Positions 7,949-17,600 of a DNA stretch of 64,000 bases are shown in pieces. The position numbers were made by a program, and so were the translations under genes. Positions within the stretch are counted from its first letter, which is position 1, and every line of letters starts with the position of its first letter. This DNA is from G965215225 sp965215225. GTDB taxonomy: Bacteria > Pseudomonadota > Gammaproteobacteria > CBDBNL01 > JAAOII01. The DNA lies in NCBI GenBank assembly GCA_965215225.1, contig OZ244039.1, forward strand, positions 930,001 to 994,000, written 5' to 3'. The notes below the pieces were generated by a model. That model saw only the letters and a program-made list of their open reading frames with translations. It made no database searches and was not told the DNA's origin.

Positions 7949-8629
7949 CTATTTGGGCTTTGATTTTTCTATTTTTTTTCTATTAAGGTGCCCTTTGATG
8001 CCTGTTTCTTCATTCCATCCGCCCAAAAAGAGCCAAGAATTGACTATATTACAGAAAAGGTCGGCAGTTTTTTGGGCATCATAGATGGCTGAATGAGCTT
8101 CATCGGCATTAAAACCTAATCTTGCCTTTTCACAGGCAAGAGAGAGAATGGTCTGACCATAGGCTAGGGCTGCTAGGGATACAGTATCTATAACGGAAAA
8201 GGAATGAAAGGGGTTCTTTTTTTCTAGGCCACATCTTTTGACAGCCCTATTGAGGAAAGCCAAGTCAAAGTGGGCGTTATGACCTACTAGTATGGCTCTT
8301 CTAGAGTTTTCTCTCTTCATTCGCTTTTGGACCTGATTAAAAATATAGGTTAGAACCTCCTTTTCTTCTTTGGGAAACCGCAAAGGATAGTCTGGGTCTA
8401 TCTGGTTAATTTCTAAGGCTTCTTTGTCAATGACGGAACCGGCGAAGGGGATGATGTGTTCGCATATGCTATCCTTGGCAACCAATAGACCGTTTTTTTC
8501 TAACTGAAAGAATACCACCGCTATTTCCAATAGGGGATTTTGATGCACATCCACGCCGCCTGTTTCTAAATCCACTGCAACTGGAAAGAAACCGCGAAAG
8601 CGATTGTAAAGGCTATTGGTTCTAGGCAT
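7949..8629 (-). CDS. rnt: Ribonuclease T
   Basis: The 226-residue protein begins with RFRGFFPVAVDLETGG, which carries the DEDD exonuclease motif (Asp20, Glu22). It continues with GHNAHFDLAFLN and HSAIYDAQKTADLF, which carry the remaining Asp residues and the DEDDh histidine. RNase T trims 3' ends of tRNA and other stable RNAs. The start overlaps the end of pyrC by 8 bp and the pyrC-rnt order recurs in other gammaproteobacteria. The basic C-terminal tail (about residues 205-226) is specific to this protein. Confidence 0.93.
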   Translation of the reverse strand: MPRTNSLYNRFRGFFPVAVDLETGGVDVHQNPLLEIAVVFFQLEKNGLLVAKDSICEHIIPFAGSVIDKEALEINQIDPDYPLRFPKEEKEVLTYIFNQVQKRMKRENSRRAILVGHNAHFDLAFLNRAVKRCGLEKKNPFHSFSVIDTVSLAALAYGQTILSLACEKARLGFNADEAHSAIYDAQKTADLFCNIVNSWLFLGGWNEETGIKGHLNRKKIEKSKPK

Positions 8630-9668
8630 TAAGGCTCCAGTTTAACACCTCGCCTGCAGCTAAGGGAATCAATTCTATGCCGTTTTGGTTAATCTTAGCA
8701 GGAACCTGACAGGGTTCGCGCACCAGCTCAATTTCTTCGCTTGTCAGTGGGAAGTTATAAAAATTAGCTCCATTACGGGCGGCAAAATCTGCTAAGAGAT
8801 GGGCTATTCCCAGTTCAGCAAAAATATCGGCATAGATTTCCAATAGGAAGGGCGCGCTAAAGACACCAGCGCAGCCATGCGCCGTTTCCTTGTCCTGGCG
8901 GGCATGAGGAGCAGAGTCGCTACCTAAGAAGACACGCTTGAAACCATTGGCCAGCAGCTCGCAAAGTGCCAAACGGTCTGGTTCTTTTTTCAGTAGTGGT
9001 TTGCAGTAAAGGTGGGGCTTTATATAGGTGGCAAGCATATGGTTGCGGTTGTATCTAAGATGTTGAGGGGTGATAGTTGCGGCAGTTTTGGTTGAGGACT
9101 CTTTTAAGTATGCCACCGCTTCCTTCGTGCTGATATGCTCCAAAGTAATTCTTAATTGAGGGAATCTAGCGCGCAGCCCAGGCAACTCATCATCAATGAA
9201 TATTCGTTCGCGCGCAAAAACATCGCCGCTCATGCTTTCACCATGAACCAAGAGAGGAACATCCCACTCCTCCATAGCCTCAAGCAATTCATAGCACTTC
9301 GCTATATTTTTCACTCCCTCATCCGAGTGGGTAGTGGTGCCAGCTGGATACCACTTTACCGCGAAGAAATCGCTGATTTCTAGTGCTAGCTTTAGTTCTT
9401 CCTTGCTGAGGTTTTCAGTTAGATAAAGAGTAAAGAGCGGTTGGAGGCTGGTATTACTAGGCAGATTTTGTTTAATGAGCCTTCCATAATCTCTTATTTG
9501 GTCTGCACTTGTGATAGGATTGATAAGGTTCGGCATGGCAACACATCTTTTGAAACAGCGAGCGGAAGCCGCCAGCGTAATCGGCAGCAAAGCACCTTCG
9601 CGCAAATGGACATGCCAATCATCTGGTTTGGGTAAGCGAATTTTTTCTATCTTTTGCATCTTTTCCAT
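8622..9668 (-). CDS. pyrC: Dihydroorotase
   Basis: The 348-residue protein has the metal-binding DDWHVHLREG motif, the carboxylated-lysine region FFAVKWYPAGTTTHSD, LVHGE, LEHIST and the late metal ligand in FLGSDSAPH. It is a class II (E. coli-type) dihydroorotase, catalysing the third step of pyrimidine synthesis. The ATG at 9668 gives MEKMQKIEKIRLPKPDDWHVHL; an internal ATG three codons later is also possible. Cotranscribed with rnt. Confidence 0.96.
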   Translation of the reverse strand: MEKMQKIEKIRLPKPDDWHVHLREGALLPITLAASARCFKRCVAMPNLINPITSADQIRDYGRLIKQNLPSNTSLQPLFTLYLTENLSKEELKLALEISDFFAVKWYPAGTTTHSDEGVKNIAKCYELLEAMEEWDVPLLVHGESMSGDVFARERIFIDDELPGLRARFPQLRITLEHISTKEAVAYLKESSTKTAATITPQHLRYNRNHMLATYIKPHLYCKPLLKKEPDRLALCELLANGFKRVFLGSDSAPHARQDKETAHGCAGVFSAPFLLEIYADIFAELGIAHLLADFAARNGANFYNFPLTSEEIELVREPCQVPAKINQNGIELIPLAAGEVLNWSLNA

Positions 9669-9812
9669 CTTTCCCCATCAAAGAAAGCCTATAAAACGAG
9701 TCATATGGATGATTATTGGCTCTCAGATGGCTTTTAATTTTACTCAACCTATCATAGCCTATACTCTCTGATGATGAAAAAAAATCATTAGATTGAAGCC
9801 AAGCTAACTCGC

Positions 9813-9818
9813 TATAAT
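9813..9818 (+). promoter_or_regulatory. -10 box of prlC
   Basis: TATAAT lies 35 nt upstream of the ATG at 9854, in the divergent pyrC/prlC intergenic region. A TTGAAG sits 14 bp upstream, shorter than the usual spacer. Confidence 0.45.
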
Positions 9819-9853
9819 TGAAATAGAATCACCCTATCAATGATTTTATTCCT

Positions 9854-11875
9854 ATGCAAGAGCTAACCAATTTTCATCTCATTAAGCCTCTGGAGCTGGT
9901 ATCAAGAGTCCAAGAGGTCATTGCCCTCAATAAGAAGACTATTGGTGAGATGATTACTCATTATCAGGATGATTCCGTTCCGCTTGATTGGAATGGCACC
10001 ATGCAGCTGCTTGATGATAGGGATGAGGCCCTATGGGAGCATCTCTTTGATCCAGTTGCTCATCTTAAATCTGTTGTCGAGACAGATGAGATAAGGAAAG
10101 CCTATAATCAAGCGGAGCCTCTGATAACCGCCTACCAAACCGAGCTAGATCAAAACCGCCAGTTGTTTGATCTTCTGACAAGATTGCGCCATCAAGAACC
10201 GGCTCGGCTGAGCGAAGCCCAGATGCAACAGCTGGATAACTATTTGCATGATTGTCGTTTGGCAGGGGTAGATCTGCCAGAGGGTAAAAGAAAGGAGTAT
10301 AGAGAGATAGATCAGCGCCTGGCAAAATTATGCACCAAATTTAGTGAGAACCTGTTAGACGCCACTCAGGCTTGGAGCAAATTTATAAAGGATGAAAAGG
10401 CTTTGGCTGGTGTGCCTCAGGGAGACAAGGAACAGCTATATTATCACAGCGAAGAAAAGACAGGATACATGCTAAGCTTACAACTGCCCTGCTATCTTGC
10501 CATTATTCGTTATGCGGATAGAGAGTCCTTGAGAAAGGAAATTTACACCGCCTATATCACCCGTGCTTCTGGCTTGGGTCCTCAAGCAGGGCAATATGAC
10601 AATAGCGCTCTTATGGCAGAAATACTAGCTAAGCGTTATCGTCTTGCTGAGCTCTTAGGTTATAAAAATAGCGCAGCCATGTTGATGACACGCAATATGG
10701 TGCGCGACCCACTTGAGATAAAGGAATTTTTATTGGACTTGGCTGCTCGGACTAAAACCCGAGCTCAACAAGAAGCCGAAGAATTGACCAGCTTTGTTCA
10801 TAGACATAAGAAAGAATTTCATCCTTGGGACATTAATTACTATAGTGAGAAGCTAAGAAAGCAAAAGCATGATCTTTCTGCCGAAGAACTCAGAAGTTAT
10901 TTTGTAGTTCAACCAGTGTTTGAAAATATGTTTCGACTTGCCGAAAAATTGTTTGGCGTTCGTTTTGTTAGGATAAGGGATTTTGACACCTGGCATGAGG
11001 ATGTTCAGCTCTTTGCTATGAAGCGGGATGACAGCATATTGGGTTATCTTTATTGTGATCTCTATGCGCGCAACCATAAGCGGGGAGGCGCCTGGATGGA
11101 TGAGAACCGTCAGCGCCGCCGCCTTAGTGATGGGTCCTTACAGCTGCCGGTTGCTTATTTGGTTTGTAATTTTCGCCGCCCCCTAGATGGAGAGGCAGCC
11201 CTTTTGCTTCATGAGGAGGTTGTTACCTTGTTTCATGAATTCGGCCATTGTCTTCATCACCTACTCACTCAGGTGGAATGTCGCGGCGTTGCTGGTATTA
11301 ATGGTGTGGCTCACGATATGATAGAGCTACCAAGTCAGCTGATGGAGAATTGGTGTTGGGAGGAGGATTTTTTGCTAGAGATTACCTGTCATCATAAGAC
11401 CAAGAAGCCTTTGCCCAAGTCTTTGCTAAGCAATCTCTTGGCGGCGAGGAATTTTCAAAGCGGATTGATGACTGCGCGTCAGCTAGAGTTTGCCCTTTTT
11501 GATATCCGCCTTCACAGCGAATTTGCCAAGACAAAGATAACTCCTCAATTGGTCCAGCAGACCTATGATGAGGTGAGAGGGGAGTTGAATCTCTTGCCTT
11601 CGGCAGCTTTTAATAGGTTTCCAAATGGTTTCAGTCATATTTTTGCCGGTGGATATGCAGCTGGCTATTATGCTTACAAATGGGCGGAGATAATGGCGGA
11701 TGATATCTATGCTGCTTTTGTCCAACAAGGCATCTATGATAGTGAATTGGCTCAAAGAGTTAAGCGGCATATCTTTGAAAGGGGAGGGGTCGGCAAGGCA
11801 ATGGCTAATTTTGTTGAGGTATTGGGAAGAGAGCCGGATATGGCCGCTTTTCTACGCCATAAAGGCTTAATATAG
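9854..11875 (+). CDS. prlC: Oligopeptidase A (M3 zinc metallopeptidase)
   Basis: The 673-residue protein carries the HEFGH zinc motif (461-465) followed by a third-ligand glutamate in HDMIELPSQ (Glu491), as in the M3 family. The length fits PrlC/OpdA (about 680). The late FSHIFAGGYAAGYYAYKWAE and ending GREPDMAAFLRHKGL are typical. It is a cytoplasmic peptidase for peptides, including cleaved signal peptides. Its own -10 box lies upstream. Dcp is a paralogue, but the C-terminal signature fits PrlC better. Confidence 0.94.
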   Translation: MQELTNFHLIKPLELVSRVQEVIALNKKTIGEMITHYQDDSVPLDWNGTMQLLDDRDEALWEHLFDPVAHLKSVVETDEIRKAYNQAEPLITAYQTELDQNRQLFDLLTRLRHQEPARLSEAQMQQLDNYLHDCRLAGVDLPEGKRKEYREIDQRLAKLCTKFSENLLDATQAWSKFIKDEKALAGVPQGDKEQLYYHSEEKTGYMLSLQLPCYLAIIRYADRESLRKEIYTAYITRASGLGPQAGQYDNSALMAEILAKRYRLAELLGYKNSAAMLMTRNMVRDPLEIKEFLLDLAARTKTRAQQEAEELTSFVHRHKKEFHPWDINYYSEKLRKQKHDLSAEELRSYFVVQPVFENMFRLAEKLFGVRFVRIRDFDTWHEDVQLFAMKRDDSILGYLYCDLYARNHKRGGAWMDENRQRRRLSDGSLQLPVAYLVCNFRRPLDGEAALLLHEEVVTLFHEFGHCLHHLLTQVECRGVAGINGVAHDMIELPSQLMENWCWEEDFLLEITCHHKTKKPLPKSLLSNLLAARNFQSGLMTARQLEFALFDIRLHSEFAKTKITPQLVQQTYDEVRGELNLLPSAAFNRFPNGFSHIFAGGYAAGYYAYKWAEIMADDIYAAFVQQGIYDSELAQRVKRHIFERGGVGKAMANFVEVLGREPDMAAFLRHKGLI

Positions 11876-11996
11876 TGAAGCCTCTATTGGTTCTTCTATC
11901 TATCTCAGCCTGGCGATTGTTTATATATGGGCAGTGGTTCAGCAAGCAGAACTCTGAGGTGCTAGAATAGATTCTTATTAATCAAATGGAACAGAC

Positions 11997-12431
11997 ATGA
12001 AATACTTACATACTATGATTCGGGTCACAGATTTAGACCAATCTGTTGATTTTTTCTGTAATAAGTTGGGGATGAAGGAAGTGCGCCGCCGTGAAGATGA
12101 GAGGGGCAAATTCACTTTGGTATTCTTGGTTGCTAAGGAAGATGAGGGCAAGGAAAATCCTCCTCTCATTGAATTGACCTATAACTGGGATAGTGATGAG
12201 GAATATACTGGCGGTCGCAATTTCGGTCATCTGGCTTATAGAGTTAAGAACATCTATGAACTATGCCAACAGCTGATGGATGAGGGCATTGTCATTAATC
12301 GACCTCCTCGCGACGGCAGGATGGCTTTTATTCGCACCCCAGACAACATATCCATAGAGTTGTTGCAAGAAGGAGATGCTTTACTACCAGCTGAACCCTG
12401 GCAGTCCATGCCCAATAGCGGCAGCTGGTAA
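11997..12431 (+). CDS. gloA: Lactoylglutathione lyase (glyoxalase I)
   Basis: The 144-residue protein has MIRVTDLDQSVDFFCNKLGM (first metal His near residue 5), PLIELTYNWD and NFGHLAYRVKNIYELC (second half metal His) and RTPDNISIELLQEGD. It is a Ni2+-type glyoxalase I that converts the methylglyoxal-glutathione hemithioacetal to lactoylglutathione. The C-terminal PAEPWQSMPNSGSW tail is like short GloA proteins. A weak -10 (TAGAAT, 11963-11968) precedes it. trxB starts 9 bp after the stop. Confidence 0.93.
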   Translation: MKYLHTMIRVTDLDQSVDFFCNKLGMKEVRRREDERGKFTLVFLVAKEDEGKENPPLIELTYNWDSDEEYTGGRNFGHLAYRVKNIYELCQQLMDEGIVINRPPRDGRMAFIRTPDNISIELLQEGDALLPAEPWQSMPNSGSW

Positions 12432-12439
12432 TTGCCGCG

Positions 12440-13384
12440 ATGGATGAGGTTTTAATAATTGGCTCTGGGCCAGCTGGCTATACAGCTGCCATCTATGCGC
12501 TGCGCGCTGGCTTAAAGACCTCGCTGATTGCTGGCCTCCAGCCGGGCGGCCAACTGACTGATACTACCGATGTAGATAATTGGCCAGGCCATGCAAATGG
12601 AGTGCAGGGACCCGAACTAATGGAGGCTATGAAGAAGCAGGTTGAAAACCTCGGCTGTTCAATCCATGCCGACAGGATTAAGGCAGTTGATTTGTCTCAG
12701 CCTTCTTTTGTTGCCCAAGGAGAAAGGAAGTCTTATCAGGCCCATTGCCTCATTATTGCAAGCGGTGCTTCGCCTCGGCTGCTTGGATTAGCCAGTGAGC
12801 AAAACTATTTTGGCAAGGGAGTTAGCACCTGCGCTACCTGCGATGGTTTTTTCTATCGTAATAAGAAGGTTGCAGTCATTGGAGGAGGCAATACCGCACT
12901 TGAAGAGTCCCTATATCTAGCCAATATTGCCGCTCAGGTTATTCTGGTTCATCGGAGAGACCAGTTGCGCGGCGACAAGATTCTCCAACAAAGGCTGTTT
13001 CAACGGGCGGATGAGGGGAAGGTTCAGTTTCATTGGAATCGGATAGTGACTGAGATCCTGGGCGAGAAGACAGGTGTTAATGGCATAAGAGTAAAGGACA
13101 CCGAAAGCGACAAGGAGGAAGACCTAGCAGTAGATGGAGTCTTTATCGCCATAGGCCATATTCCCAATAGTGATTTCCTTCCGCCTCAGCTGGCGATGGA
13201 AAATGGTTATGTGAAGCTAAAAGGTCTCTTAGGTGCAGGTTTTACTCAAACTTCCGTGAAAGGAATATTTGCTGCTGGCGATGTGGCGGATTATCATTAT
13301 CGGCAAGCGGTCACGGCAGCGGCTATGGGTTGTATGGCGGCTTTAGATGCTAAGGACTATTTGATCTCTAAGGGACTAGCCTGA
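12440..13384 (+). CDS. trxB: Thioredoxin reductase
   Basis: The 314-residue flavoprotein has the FAD motif IIGSGPAGYTAA, the redox pair CATC (Cys131/Cys134), the NADPH motif VIGGGNTALEE and the late GIFAAGDVADYHYRQAVTAA. It reduces thioredoxin with NADPH in the cytoplasm. It starts 9 bp after gloA, and its TGA overlaps the ATG of the next gene, implying one operon gloA-trxB-nif3-cutA. Confidence 0.96.
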   Translation: MDEVLIIGSGPAGYTAAIYALRAGLKTSLIAGLQPGGQLTDTTDVDNWPGHANGVQGPELMEAMKKQVENLGCSIHADRIKAVDLSQPSFVAQGERKSYQAHCLIIASGASPRLLGLASEQNYFGKGVSTCATCDGFFYRNKKVAVIGGGNTALEESLYLANIAAQVILVHRRDQLRGDKILQQRLFQRADEGKVQFHWNRIVTEILGEKTGVNGIRVKDTESDKEEDLAVDGVFIAIGHIPNSDFLPPQLAMENGYVKLKGLLGAGFTQTSVKGIFAAGDVADYHYRQAVTAAAMGCMAALDAKDYLISKGLA

Positions 13385-14130
13385 TGACGACCATTAACCA
13401 ACTGGTTAGCTATATTGATGAGCTCTTGGATACAGACTGTCAAGACTATTGTCCCAATGGCTTACAGGTAGAAGGGCAATATGAAGTGAAGCACATTGTA
13501 TGTGGGGTGACTGCCAGTGAGGAATTGATAAGAGCCGCTGTCGATAAAGGAGCGGATACCCTGCTGGTTCATCATGGCTATTTCTGGCGTAATGAGGATA
13601 TGAGAGTGGTTGGAATGAAGAAGAGAAGACTTCATTTGTTGTTTCAACACAAGCTGAATCTGCTGGCTTATCACCTGCCCTTGGATCTCCATCCCACCAT
13701 AGGCAATAATGCCCAGATTGGTAGCAAACTGGGTGTAAAAATAGAAGGCAATTTACCACCCCCTGCCATAGGCCAGTTTGGCACCTTGCCCTCAGCCGTA
13801 TCGCCGCAAGATTTCCTTCAACAATTAGAGACAATTTTTGCTCGCCAGCCCCTCCATCTTAGTGGCGGTAATAAGAAAATTAGTAGGCTAGCCTGGTGTT
13901 CTGGCGCGGGACAGAGTTTTATTGTTCAAGCACATCAATTAGGGGTGGATGCTTATATTAGTGGAGAGGTTTCTGAACAGACCTATCACTTTGCCCGTGA
14001 AAATAGGATAGATTACTATGCTATAGGACATCACGCTAGCGAACGCTATGGAGTTCAGAAATTAGCGGAGCTCTTGGCAGCTGAGTTTGGTCTCAAGCAA
14101 GAATATGTCGAGCTGCTAAATCCAGTATGA
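13384..14130 (+). CDS. NIF3/DUF34-like metal-binding protein (YbgI family)
   Basis: The 248-residue protein has YCPNGLQVEG, a LLVHHGYFW metal site, LAYHLPLDLHP, LAWCSGAGQ and the closing YYAIGHHASERYGVQKL, all conserved in the NIF3 family. The family forms hexameric toroids with a dimetal site; its exact reaction is disputed (GTP cyclohydrolase-like or metal-related roles have been proposed). It is translationally coupled to trxB by a 1-bp overlap. Confidence 0.88.
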   Translation: MTTINQLVSYIDELLDTDCQDYCPNGLQVEGQYEVKHIVCGVTASEELIRAAVDKGADTLLVHHGYFWRNEDMRVVGMKKRRLHLLFQHKLNLLAYHLPLDLHPTIGNNAQIGSKLGVKIEGNLPPPAIGQFGTLPSAVSPQDFLQQLETIFARQPLHLSGGNKKISRLAWCSGAGQSFIVQAHQLGVDAYISGEVSEQTYHFARENRIDYYAIGHHASERYGVQKLAELLAAEFGLKQEYVELLNPV

Positions 14131-14265
14131 TGTCAGTGTGATGCCAACATGACGCTAATATGACACCAATATGATGAAAGACAAATCCACTATTCAAATC
14201 AATAAGCAGCATACGAATCCAGCACATGCTAGTATGATGAAGGACAAACCCGCTATTCAAATAGT
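14113..14265. repeat. Short direct repeats around the cutA start
   Basis: Degenerate short units (ATGACnCCAATATGATG-like) run from 14128 to 14180. A ~31-bp stretch ATGATGAAAGACAAATCC... at 14171 is repeated with changes at 14234. The result duplicates the cutA N-terminus (MMKDKSTIQI and MMKDKPAIQI in the same frame). Confidence 0.75.
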
Positions 14266-14563
14266 CATGACCTGTTGCGAAGGGAAAGACCAAGCCCAGC
14301 ATATTGCGAAGTTGTTGGTAGAGGAGAAACTGGCTGCTTGTGTTAATCTGATGCCAGTCACCAGTGTCTATAGCTGGAAGGGCAAGCTGGTGGAAGAAGG
14401 CGAACAGTTGCTATTGATAAAAACAGCCGCCTCTCTCGCCCCTAGGTTGCAACAACGAATTAAGGAGCTGCACTCCTATGAGGTGCCAGAGATAGTCCAT
14501 CTCAATGCTGCGGAAGTGGAAGAGACCTATCTTAATTGGTTGCTGGGAGAGGTTTCTATTTAA
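14234..14563 (+). CDS. cutA: CutA divalent-cation tolerance family protein
   Basis: From the ATG at 14234 the protein is 109 residues, the normal family length: IQIVMTCCEGKDQAQHIAKL, LAACVNLMPVTSVYSWKGK and SYEVPEIVHL are CutA signatures. The frame is open to an ATG at 14171, but that 21-residue extension is a duplicate of the N-terminus and is probably not needed. CutA forms very stable trimers; a copper-tolerance role in E. coli is not firmly mechanistic. Probably the last gene of the gloA-trxB-nif3 operon. Confidence 0.9.
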   Translation: MMKDKPAIQIVMTCCEGKDQAQHIAKLLVEEKLAACVNLMPVTSVYSWKGKLVEEGEQLLLIKTAASLAPRLQQRIKELHSYEVPEIVHLNAAEVEETYLNWLLGEVSI

Positions 14564-14569
14564 CTTTTT

Positions 14570-14618
14570 TTGGACAAAAAAATATCCAGATATAATAGAA
14601 GAAGAACATAAAAAGGAG
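14570..14618 (+). promoter_or_regulatory. Promoter and ribosome-binding site of the giant lipoprotein gene
   Basis: TTGGAC (14570-14575) and TATAAT (14591-14596) are separated by 15 bp, with AAGGAG at 14613-14618 just before the ATG at 14623. The strong Shine-Dalgarno decides the start despite later in-frame ATGs at 14722/14725. Confidence 0.65.
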
Positions 14619-14622
14619 TATA

Positions 14623-17600
14623 ATGAATTGTTATATGTGTTCTTTAATTGAGCTTTTCTCTAGGCGCTTGCTTATATTAAGTGGTTTTCTATTTGCTGAG
14701 TTCTATTTTTTAACACGCCTCATGATGACCCCCTGCTTACTTTATCTGGCAAGGGGGCGTTCAGTTCTTTTCTTATTAGCAGGAATTAGCTTCTTAGTTC
14801 TTATTGCTTGTAGCGGAGGTGGGGGAGGCAGTGATTCGATGGACGGTGATCCGGGTGGCAATAGATCGATAGACGGTAGTTTAGGAGGGGGTTCTCCCAG
14901 AGCTTTTGAAGTGGATATCACTTTTGCTCCTATAAGCGGCGGTTTTCGCATAGGTAACCAATCGGACTTTGGCGATTTCGTTTCTTTGAACATTACGGCA
15001 ACCAGTGGAAACGGGTCGGTAATAGAAGAAAGAAATATCAACATAGCCGAATTTATTGATGACAACTATGAATTTACTGGGTTGAATGATCAATTCGATT
15101 GGACTTTTGCGATTAGAGGCACTCTTCGTGATGGCAGTCAGCAAGAGGTAATGATAGCTTTTGTTTGGGAAGAGAATGAGGAAGACCACGCAAGCGGTGG
15201 TATTCGGTCGGGAATCAATAAAGATGGAGATGGGCGAGTGGATAGTGTGGATGAGGATGATGATGGAGATGGGCTAGATGATAGTTCAGACCAATGCCGT
15301 GTTGGTGAGACAGATTGGATGAGCAATCGTTCTACTGACCATGATGGGGATGGTTGCCGAGATGCAAGTAGTGAGGATAATGATGATGATAATGATGAGG
15401 TAGATGATATTTCAGATGGATGTTCTCGTGGTGAGACAGATTGGATGAGCGATCGTTCTACTGACCATGATGGGGATGGTTGCCGAGATGATGGTGAGGA
15501 TACAGATGATGATAATGATGAGGTAGATGATATTTCAGATGGATGTTCTCGTGGTGAGACAGATTGGATGAGCAATCGTTCTACTGACCATGATGGGGAT
15601 GGTTGCCGAGATGCAAGTAGTGAGGATACAGATGATGATAATGATGAGGTAGATGATATTTCAGATGGATGTTCTCGTGGTGAGACAGATTGGATGAGCA
15701 ATCGTTCTACTGACCATGATGGGGATGGTTGCCGAGATGCAAGTAGTGAGGATAATGATGATGATAATGATGAGGTAGATGATATTTCAGATGGATGTTC
15801 TCGTGGTGAGACAGATTGGATGAGCAATCGTTCTACTGACCGTGATGGGGATGGTTGCCGAGATGATGGTGAGGATACAGATGATGATAATGATCTATTG
15901 CCAGATTTGATGGATACAGGCATGGTTGATGGAAGGGAGTGTCGTTTGCATGAGGATTGTGATAATGATGAGATAGGCGATAGTCCAGACCAATGCCGTG
16001 TTGGTGAGACGGATTGGAGGAGTAATCGTTCTACTGACCATGATGGGGATGGTTGCCGAGATGATGGTGAGGATACAGATGATGATAATGATCTATTGCC
16101 AGATTTGATGGATACAGGCATGGTTGATGGAAGGGAGTGTCGTTTGCATGAGGATTGTGATAATGATGAGATAGGCGATAGTTCAGACCAATGCCGTGTT
16201 GGTGAGACGGATTGGAGGAGTAATCGTTCTACTGACCATGATGGGGATGGTTGCCGAGATGATGGTGAGGATACAGATGATGATAATGATGAGGTAGATG
16301 ATATTTCAGATGGATGTTCTCGTGGTGAGACAGATTGGATGAGTAATCGTTCTACCGATCATGATGGGGATGGTTGCCGAGATGATGGTGAGGATACAGA
16401 TGATGATAATGATGGGTTGGATGATGGTTTGGACCTATGTCCTACCGGTGTGACGGACTGGACGAGGAATGGTTCTAGCGATCATGATGGGGATGGTTGC
16501 CGTGATGCAGATGAGGATACAGATTGTAGCGACTCTATTGCTGGGGTTGAGTGCAGTATCGATCTTGGCGGCACTACTGATGAATTCCTTAGGGCTAGCG
16601 ATAGAGACTATTTCGTTGTTGACTTAGAAGAAGCGGGGATCTTAAGCCTTTGGATACTAGGTTCTCTGAATATAGAGGTCTCTTTGCTTAATGAAGAAGA
16701 GGCTTCTCGCTTAAGGGATGAGGGGAATAGTAGTACTTCGCGTCCCTATGATCAAAATTATGCCGGCGATCAATATTTCTATGAGCTAGCTGCCGGGAGA
16801 CACTATTTGGAGATAGTCAATAAAGGTCCTCCGATATCTCTTACCTTAGTCACCTCTTTTCAACCAGCCCTGATAGATTCTTGCGGCTCTACTCAGAACA
16901 CAGCTTGTCCATTGGACAATTTGATTAATTTGGCTAGTGGGAGTATCTATTCTACCAATGGGAGCATCTATCCCATCAATGACAGTGATATGTTTAAATT
17001 TTATATTACAAGGCCTGGGCGATTAACTTTTTGGTTGGAGAGCCAATTGGATAGTGAAGCATCTTTGCGGGATGAGGATGGAAACCGGTTAGTCTATGAC
17101 GACGATGGCGGCTATGGCTATGATTTCAAAATATCACAAAATGTTCACTCTCTTGGGCGTGGGCTCTATTATCTCGATATTACCAGTGGTTTTTCCTCGT
17201 TGGACTATCCCCGCTTTGGTCCTTATGAATTGTTCGTCCAATTTATTCCGATGGGGGAGGAGCGAAGGTGCGAATTGGCGGATACAGTGGGAGGAAGCCA
17301 GCCCAATCGAACAGCTGATCCTCTATTAGCTTATCAATGGTATCTGGATAGAATAGGGGTGAAAGAAGTTTGGGCTGAGGGCCATGAGGGGCAAGGGGTT
17401 CATATATCCGTAGTGGACAATGGTTTGGATATGATGCATGAGGATCTAATACAGAATATTATAGCTAATGCAAGCCGCAATTATCTGGTGAAGGAAGATC
17501 ATCCATCAAGACATAGCCCTTTACCAACTGATTGCTGGGAAGATGGTCATGGCACAGCAGTAGCTGGCATTGCAGCTGCTCGTGGCGATAATGGCTTGGG

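Noticed and set aside
14171..14233. N-terminal extension of CutA
   Set aside because: It is a duplicate of the true N-terminus, and the family length is met from 14234.
15138..16121. Minus-strand ORF of 327 residues, Ser/Pro-rich
   Set aside because: Exact antisense of the Asp-rich coding repeats of paralogue 1; low-complexity shadow.
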